A DNA stretch of 64,000 bases from positions 1,674,001 to 1,738,000 of the forward strand of contig NC_009012.1 in assembly GCF_000015865.1 (NCBI RefSeq), written 5' to 3'. The translations under genes and the position numbers were made by a program. How positions within the stretch are numbered: the first letter of the stretch is position 1; every line of letters begins with the position of its first letter. The notes beneath the pieces were generated by a model. It had not been told where the DNA came from. It searched no databases and worked only from the letters and a program-made list of their open reading frames with translations. Below are positions 58,208 through 64,000 of the stretch, piece by piece. The DNA comes from Acetivibrio thermocellus ATCC 27405 (GTDB lineage Bacteria > Bacillota > Clostridia > Acetivibrionales > Acetivibrionaceae).

Positions 58208-60124
58208 TCAGGTTTCTATATCATAATATCCAATATTTTTATCATTTAACAAATCAGTATACCTGATACGCTTTCCCTCAATACTGATCTGATCAGTATA
58301 AACAGAATCTATTTTATTGACGGTTTCATCTTCTTCCTTATACACACTAAGCCTGTTAAGAGTATCTATGTAATAAATATCCCCGTTATGATAAACGGCA
58401 CTTCTTTCTTTCACATCCAATGCCAATACTGTTTCTGAATTTGTATTTCTGTCAATTCTAACCAGTCTTTTGCCTTGCAGATAATATATATAATTCGCAT
58501 TGAGAAAAAAATAATCAACTGACGGCAGACTAGTTTGATCCTGTCTTCTATCGAAAAATGCTCCAAAAAAATTTTTATCATTCTCTTGGATACCATTATA
58601 AATCAATTCCTCTTTAAAATCTTTTAAATCAATACCATATATTTGAAATCCATCAGTTTGCAATATTTCTTTTAAATAATAGCACCATCCGTCTCTTACA
58701 AATATCGACCTTATTCTGTATCCTCGTTTTAATGATCTGTCTTCAGTTTCATATATATCCTGTCTGAAAGGATCCTTTGGCAAAACAATTTGCTCTCCTT
58801 TATCAAGATTCTCCGCAGTTATTATATTTTTTTCCGGATCCAAAGATATTACATACTCATCAGTTTTTACACATCTCCATTCTTCCGAAGCATTGAAAGT
58901 GAAATTATCTTTTTCACTCATTTCTGTCCGGCAACCTGTAAGAATTAAAAGCAGAATGGTTAACACACATAAAGCACATGAGAACTTACGTATTTTATTA
59001 CCGAAATTATTTAGGCGAAAAGTATGCCTTGAATATTTCACAATGCAAGTCAAAAAAAGAAATACAATTTCAATTACAAACATTAACATCAATAAAGTAA
59101 TCATATTTTTACTAATTTTTTGAAATAATATTATTCTATCCACTCCTTCTTCAGTAATAGCCGAAAGATAATTATCTCCCCACAAATACCCTGCTCCGAC
59201 AAGAAGCCCTGACGGCAGTGGAAGATAATATAATGTAGTTGTTCCTCCATATACTATATACGGTAAAAACACCAATGTACTGCAAGTAAACAAAGCAACA
59301 ATTGTTTTTTTACTTATTACACTTACAACTGAAATAAAAGCTGTAAACAGCACCGCACCAACTATGCGAAATAATACGATTATGACAAAAGCTTGTCTTA
59401 AAGAAACATACCAGTCACTATATTCAAAAAATTTCAAACTTTGCAATGGAAATGTACTATTATCAAGTCCCACCATAAAATCCACGCAAATATATTCTGC
59501 TACTGAAAACAAAATCACTATGCCAGCACTTAAAACAAATGCGCTCAGTAGCTTTACGATTGCAACCTTGTACTTTCCCCTAACACTGGATACAAGCAAT
59601 GAATACATGCCACTTTCATATTCATTGCAAAACAATGGTACCATAACAATTAGCAAGCACACTATAAGCAATACATCCGGCGCGTCATGGCTCAGAAGTG
59701 TCTGCCAGCCCCTCCAATCAATAATATATCTGACATCCGGAGCTTCTTTCGCGTAGTAATATTGATTATATACCAAATTAAAAACATCTGCGTTTTTTAA
59801 GCATTCATAATACTTTTTAGATTTTTCTTCATACTCCTTAAAACCAATCTCTCCATTTCTTTTTTTGTGAGACAAGTCTTCTAGGTAAGCCTGTGCATTT
59901 GTTACACTATCATATTCAGCTTTAATGGACTTTTCTTTTTCCTCCGTAAGTTTACCTTGATAGAGGTTTATATAGTATTTATAACCTTCTTCGTTGCTAT
60001 TGATAATGCTGTTAGAATCATATCCCTGGTAAAATAACAGGGCAATTTTGAGAAGAAACATAATACCTATACAAAGCAATCCTTTTTGTTTTATCAGGAC
60101 TTTCTTCCATTCAAAAACTATCAT
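58208..60124 (-). CDS. ABC-2 permease fused to a lipoprotein-like beta-propeller
   Basis: The 638-residue protein has an N-terminal permease of about 390 residues: one membrane segment near the start, an external domain to ~155 and further segments (VLLIVCLLIVMVPLF, VILFSVAEYICV, VLFTAFISVVSVI, FVIEIVFLFLTCIV). At ~392-415 comes a basic patch, a hydrophobic run and a lipobox-like LLILTGC, after which ~230 residues look like an extracytoplasmic propeller (YDIDLKDFKEEL-type and RLVRIDRNTNSETV motifs). It overlaps the second permease by its spacing of 1 bp. Likely one of two permeases of an exporter, with a sensor-like or substrate-binding tail. Such a fusion is unusual. Start ATG at 60124; the product is otherwise unassigned. 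Confidence 0.72.
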   Translation of the reverse strand: MIVFEWKKVLIKQKGLLCIGIMFLLKIALLFYQGYDSNSIINSNEEGYKYYINLYQGKLTEEKEKSIKAEYDSVTNAQAYLEDLSHKKRNGEIGFKEYEEKSKKYYECLKNADVFNLVYNQYYYAKEAPDVRYIIDWRGWQTLLSHDAPDVLLIVCLLIVMVPLFCNEYESGMYSLLVSSVRGKYKVAIVKLLSAFVLSAGIVILFSVAEYICVDFMVGLDNSTFPLQSLKFFEYSDWYVSLRQAFVIIVLFRIVGAVLFTAFISVVSVISKKTIVALFTCSTLVFLPYIVYGGTTTLYYLPLPSGLLVGAGYLWGDNYLSAITEEGVDRIILFQKISKNMITLLMLMFVIEIVFLFLTCIVKYSRHTFRLNNFGNKIRKFSCALCVLTILLLILTGCRTEMSEKDNFTFNASEEWRCVKTDEYVISLDPEKNIITAENLDKGEQIVLPKDPFRQDIYETEDRSLKRGYRIRSIFVRDGWCYYLKEILQTDGFQIYGIDLKDFKEELIYNGIQENDKNFFGAFFDRRQDQTSLPSVDYFFLNANYIYYLQGKRLVRIDRNTNSETVLALDVKERSAVYHNGDIYYIDTLNRLSVYKEEDETVNKIDSVYTDQISIEGKRIRYTDLLNDKNIGYYDIET

Positions 60125-60125
60125 C

Positions 60126-61379
60126 CTATGAACTTTCCCTTGTAATTAATTTTTTTATCACTCTTAAATCTCTGATAGAGACTATCATATAAATAAGAAT
60201 AAATATCATTAACACAATGAAAATTTGAACAATTAATGCTACATGTGCCCTTAAATAAAAAGTATCCCTTATGTTTATTCCCAGCAATTCATTAAACAAC
60301 TTATTTGCTCTCAATAATGTAAACGGACTCATAAGCGCCCATATTGTTTTTGAGGTTTCGACAGAAGCCACATACCCACTGGCATAAATCCCGAGAACTA
60401 CACTCAAAGTACTTATCGCATAAGGATAGACAACTCGTTGAAACAAAGCAGAAAGGAGGCAAATCCAAGTCGCAAACACAAACAACCCCACCACTTTCAA
60501 TAGTGTTTGTAAAACATAAAACATTCCCACAGAACAATTAAGAGGCGTATATTGGTAAGCCTCTACCGCATATATGGGCATTTGAATCCCTGAAAGTCCA
60601 TATAAAAATTTACATACTAAAAAGTTAATACCGGAAAAAACAATTACTAAAAATGCTGTGTACAAAAATATCGAAAATACTTTTACAAAAGTCATACTAA
60701 ATTTTCCTTTTATACTTGAAAGTATAAGCTTGTCCATATTTGTATTTTTCTCATTTACAAACATAGGTGCAACCCCTAAAAGTAAAAGTAAAACTATTAG
60801 CAAATCCGAAAAATCATATTCAAACAGTAATCCCCAAAACTTACCATTATGAAAAACATCTATTTTCCTTCCACTATAATGTTTTACAATAAATTCATTT
60901 TTGGATTTGTCAAAATTATTGCCACATTGGCTGTAAAATTCAATGTTGGCCTTTGCATTCTCAATTACCTGTTTAATCGCAGATTCATACGTTGAAACAT
61001 ACTTCATGGGTCTATAAAAATACTTGGTTATAAAAACATAATCTCCCCAAATGTATCCTGTATATGTTCCTTCCTGTTTCTCTCTGCTATAAGTGCCGTC
61101 CGCGACCATTGCATCAAGCCGTCTGTACTCACTAACCACAAATCTTGCCTTGTCAGCCGTTAATTTTCCCGACACTTTATCATACATTTCCTGATAAGAC
61201 TGCCACCATTTCTGATATTCCGCAGTATGCGGCAAAAAATATCCATACAAATCGTTAGGGCCATATAAATAATCTTTATAAATTATAAGTATATTTATTA
61301 ACAAAAAAGACAAAAGAGCTATTACAACATAACTTCTTAAATAATTTTTTCTTATCTCAAAGTAAACAATCCTTATCAT
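60126..61379 (-). CDS. ABC-2 type permease
   Basis: The 417-residue protein has one membrane segment near the start (VVIALLSFLLINILIIY), a ~150-residue external domain rich in Y and W, and six segments in its second half (LIVLLLLLGVAPMFV, VFSIFLYTAFLVIVFSGINFLV, VVGLFVFATWICLLSALF, VVLGIYASGYV, FIVLMIFILIYMIV). Its layout parallels the downstream permease, with which it probably forms a heterodimer around the ATPase encoded 17 bp upstream. The substrate is not identifiable; similar pairs export peptides or lipids. Confidence 0.78.
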   Translation of the reverse strand: MIRIVYFEIRKNYLRSYVVIALLSFLLINILIIYKDYLYGPNDLYGYFLPHTAEYQKWWQSYQEMYDKVSGKLTADKARFVVSEYRRLDAMVADGTYSREKQEGTYTGYIWGDYVFITKYFYRPMKYVSTYESAIKQVIENAKANIEFYSQCGNNFDKSKNEFIVKHYSGRKIDVFHNGKFWGLLFEYDFSDLLIVLLLLLGVAPMFVNEKNTNMDKLILSSIKGKFSMTFVKVFSIFLYTAFLVIVFSGINFLVCKFLYGLSGIQMPIYAVEAYQYTPLNCSVGMFYVLQTLLKVVGLFVFATWICLLSALFQRVVYPYAISTLSVVLGIYASGYVASVETSKTIWALMSPFTLLRANKLFNELLGINIRDTFYLRAHVALIVQIFIVLMIFILIYMIVSIRDLRVIKKLITRESS

Positions 61380-61396
61380 AAAACCAAACTCCTGAT

Positions 61397-62257
61397 TTAT
61401 TGTTCCATTATCGATAAAAAAACATCTTCCAAAGAAGGTGCCACAGCTTCGGCAATCCCATCCGGCCTGCTTTCGGAAACAATGCGCAGTTGTAATTTGT
61501 CTTCCAATCGTTTGATATTTGCAATCAAATACTTATGCATATATTTTTCTACATCTGTCTCTGACACAGTCACATTCCATATTTTGCCTTCCACAGTTCT
61601 TTCTAATTCTTTTGTAGTACCTTTTTTCACTAACTTACCTTTTTTCAGAATTAATACTTCTTTTGCAATATATTCAACATCTGAAACAATGTGTGTGGCC
61701 AAAAGCACAATCCTGTCTTTGGAAAGCTTTGAAATAATATTTCGAAAACGTATTCTCTCACCGGGATCCAAGCCTGCAGTCGGTTCATCCAAAATCAGGA
61801 TATCCGGTCTGTTAAGAATTGCTTGTCCAATTCCCAGTCTTTGTCTCATTCCTCCTGACAAAGCACCTACTTTTTTCTTATATGAGTCGGTAAGATTTAC
61901 TAATTCCAGCACCTCTTCTATCCTGCTATCTACATGTTTTGACGGGATACCCTTAATTGCGCACATATATTTCAAAAACTCATCCACTCGGAAATTTTTA
62001 TAAAAAGTCGGTTCCTGAGGTAAATATCCAACTTTATCCAGATATTTTGTGCCCATTTTTTTTACGTCAGACCCATCCAGTAAAATTGCTCCTTTACTGG
62101 CCTCCAAAACCCCAATAATTATATTTATCAGCGTAGTTTTTCCCGCCCCGTTGGGTCCCAGCAATCCATATATGCCTTCCGTAAAAACACCATTAAAATT
62201 ATCCAATGCGCACTGTTTTCCATAAAACTTGGTTATATTTTCAAGCTTAAGTTCCAT
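61397..62257 (-). CDS. ABC transporter ATPase
   Basis: The 286-residue protein has Walker A LLGPNGAGKTT, Q-loop, signature GALSGGMRQRLGIGQ, Walker B ILILDEPTAGLDPGE and H-loop LLATHIVSD. It drives the two downstream permeases (ABC-2 exporter). Four genes run in order: propeller-like gene(s), ATPase, permease, permease-propeller, with almost no spacing. Confidence 0.93.
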   Translation of the reverse strand: MELKLENITKFYGKQCALDNFNGVFTEGIYGLLGPNGAGKTTLINIIIGVLEASKGAILLDGSDVKKMGTKYLDKVGYLPQEPTFYKNFRVDEFLKYMCAIKGIPSKHVDSRIEEVLELVNLTDSYKKKVGALSGGMRQRLGIGQAILNRPDILILDEPTAGLDPGERIRFRNIISKLSKDRIVLLATHIVSDVEYIAKEVLILKKGKLVKKGTTKELERTVEGKIWNVTVSETDVEKYMHKYLIANIKRLEDKLQLRIVSESRPDGIAEAVAPSLEDVFLSIMEQ

Positions 62258-62258
62258 T

Positions 62259-63729
62259 TCACTCTTCCTTACAATTATATTTACAAGAAATGACTTCTCC
62301 GTTGTCTTTCTGAAACAGAATTATACATGTTGACGGTTCATCTCTGGTATATATCTCTATAGGTATGCCCATTTCAGGAGCCACAATTTCTTCATGGACA
62401 ATTTTATCGCTTTTTAATTTATACTGCCGTATGCAATGGCTTCCATCAGAATTTGACTTGATTGCAATCAGGTATTTTCCGTCATTTGTAGCTATCGCCA
62501 TATTATTTTCTTCTCCATCCAACTGCATTTTAAAATTTTTCTTTGTCTGCAAATCAATACCCAGTAATCTGCCACTGGAGCTTTTCATTGGGTTTCTGTC
62601 TTCTTCAAATACAACATACTTTTTCAAATACAACATACTTTTGTGAAACTCTCATTCTTACGCAATTAAAATTCTTCTCAGCAAAAACATTCATCTTTTT
62701 GCTTTGAGGTTCAAACGCTCCATAATAAAAAGTACCTTCTTCATTCACCCGTATGCCGTAAAAAACAATATCATCTCCGGCAAACAGCACACTTGAAAAA
62801 CATATATTATTACTGGTTTCATTAAGAATCTCGCTTGTTTTGCCTGTCTCTACATCATACATATATAGTTTGGGCGAAGACTCCGCCCATATAATTTTTT
62901 TACCATCCCGCGAAACAGTCATTTTTGAAACAATCGTTTGATGATAATTGTTTTTTTGTGGAAATATATCCACAAAGTCAATTTCCTTTTGTAAATTTAA
63001 GTTTTTATCATAAATTTTGACAAGCCTTCGTTTTACATCCTGAGGAAAATCTATAAATTTAAAACCGGATTCTTCTGTAAGTTCCACAGGCCTGTCAGCA
63101 TAAGCTGTGACAATAATATAACCCTTATCAAATTCAAGTGCCTTTTCAATAAAACTGTTTTTTTCAATGGTAATCTGCTTTACCGGTGAAGATTTTCCAT
63201 TTTCCATCAATAGCATATAACCTGATTCATAGTCAACATCAAGGTATCTCGAATAATCCTTGTCCTGAGCAAGAGTACCGGATTTACTTAAATCCAAATA
63301 GTTTTTGTGAGCGCTGTTTTTATTACCTTGAGATTGTGTGCTACTTTTCAAATCATTCACTAAAAGAATGGAATTCGTTTTTATTGGAAAGTATATGTCT
63401 GCAAAATAGCCTTTTCCTGATGGATTTGATATTGCATATATGGTATTTAATCTTTCATAATCACTAATATCCAGCTCCAAATCAAAAGTACACATTTTTC
63501 CTTTTTCAATTTTAGCTGCTAAATAGTCTGAATTCATAATCCGTACAGGTTTATGGTTAACAAAAATAGTAGTGTTGTATTCTATTTCAGGTCCACCATA
63601 TATACGAAATTTAAACTTAACTTTTCCATTTTTAGCATAAATAACATTCTTACTTTTATCGTCATAAATTATTTCCGTCCTGGTCATTGTGTCTATGTCA
63701 TCGAATGCATTTTGCTTCAGACCCGACAT
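62259..63729 (-). pseudogene. Beta-propeller-like protein gene, split by a 19-bp tandem duplication
   Basis: Two frames cover this gene: residues to VSQKYVVFEKVCCI (63729-62605) and a restart at KKYVVFEEDRNPMKSSSG (62636-62259). The join carries AAGTATGTTGTATTTGAA in tandem; removing one 19-bp copy restores VSQKYVVFEEDRNP and one frame of about 483 residues. It has propeller-type motifs (SRDGKKIIWAESSPKLYMYDVETGKTSEIL, GRLLGIDLQTKK, ATNDGKYLIAIKSNSDG). Start ATG at 63729 overlaps the previous frame by 32 bp. It was probably the first or second gene of the ABC exporter operon; the disruption could be recent and reversible. Confidence 0.8.
62603..62640. repeat. Perfect-type 19-bp tandem duplication
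   Basis: Copies CTTCAAATACAACATACTT (62603-62621) and TTTCAAATACAACATACTT (62622-62640) differ only in the first base. Length 19 shifts the reading frame by one. Confidence 0.95.
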
Positions 63730-64000
63730 TACTTTTCAGTTCTTCAGGAATATCCTCAAGCACGTATTTGGAATATCCACGCAGTTCTTTCTCATTAACA
63801 AATTCAGATTTAAAATATATTTCACTTGGCTTGTTCGCGGCTAGCGAATGATATACACCATACACAGGTCTGTTTTCATCCTCCGGTATAAAGTCAGGTT
63901 TTAAAATGGTTGCCGAAATGACACCAATCCTATCTCCTTTTTTCCCTGCAACAGGTGTAAATACAACATCAAATTCTTCTCTTTCATTATATCCCAAAGA
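63698..64000 (-). CDS. Partial reading frame, C-terminal part of an unassigned protein
   Basis: The frame runs from the window edge to 63698 (about 100 residues in view) and reads YNEREEFDVVFTPVAGKKGDRIGVISATIL..., ending KCIR. Its start is outside the window. No domain is recognised. It overlaps the next frame by 32 bp, and joining the two by a frameshift would give EELKSN-SGLKQNAFDD, so both may be pieces of one gene. Confidence 0.55.
   Translation of the reverse strand, partial: SLGYNEREEFDVVFTPVAGKKGDRIGVISATILKPDFIPEDENRPVYGVYHSLAANKPSEIYFKSEFVNEKELRGYSKYVLEDIPEELKSNVGSEAKCIR

Overview
The window looks like chromosomal DNA of the cellulosome-forming thermophile Acetivibrio (Clostridium/Hungateiclostridium) thermocellus or a very close relative. 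The signs are an 842-residue dockerin-bearing GH74 xyloglucanase of the Xgh74A type, a dockerin-bearing GH53 galactanase, a very long CRISPR array whose repeat starts GTTTTTATCG and ends GGAATTGAAAC, A+T-rich intergenic DNA, strong GGAGG ribosome sites and tRNA-sensing T-box leaders. All identifications come from reading the sequence; no database search was run.

Layout. 1-3.9 kb: the 5' part of a large RHS/YD-repeat protein gene and a secreted copper-amine-oxidase-N-domain protein. 4.2-7.4 kb: an ACT regulator - homoserine dehydrogenase - aspartokinase cluster; threonine synthase follows separately at 11-12.6 kb. 7.5-21 kb: signalling and housekeeping genes (HD-GYP regulator, Gfo/Idh oxidoreductase, CheY, patatin, TPR membrane protein, folC, secA, a DUF5317-like protein, a YerC/TrpR-like regulator). 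21-24.2 kb: an 0.9-kb gap with possible small transcripts, then CCA-adding enzyme and a lysophospholipase-like hydrolase. 24.3-26.6 kb: leuA behind two nearly identical tandem T-boxes and a consensus promoter. 26.7-28.0 kb: an IS30-family element. 28-33.3 kb: PhoR-PhoB, a decayed pstB fragment, cardiolipin synthase and a GT8 glycosyltransferase. 33.5-38.2 kb: Xgh74A, a C_GCAxxG_C_C protein and GH53, both hydrolases with dockerins.

38.6-45.1 kb is a CRISPR array of 97 repeats by my count, with further eroded copies beyond the distal end and no cas gene in the window. A consensus promoter ends about 30 bp before repeat 1, so the array is read on the + strand. One spacer is the 3' end of a tRNA (probably tRNA-Pro), one spacer occurs twice at a distance, and another is tandemly duplicated.

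45.3-48.8 kb: a PII-like protein that may start at ATT, a DtxR/MntR-type repressor and feoAB. 48.8-54.8 kb: CotH-kinase - DUF4956 - VTC-domain genes divergent from a two-component system, the best candidate here for a little-studied functional module. 54.8-58.2 kb: a cation-efflux protein and trpBA behind a Trp T-box. 58.2-64 kb: an ABC exporter operon (beta-propeller-like proteins, ATPase, two permeases) in which one gene is frameshifted by an exact 19-bp tandem duplication and one permease carries a lipoprotein-like propeller fused to its C-terminus.

Many start codons were moved from the longest reading frame to the start with the best ribosome binding site; these choices are stated per gene.
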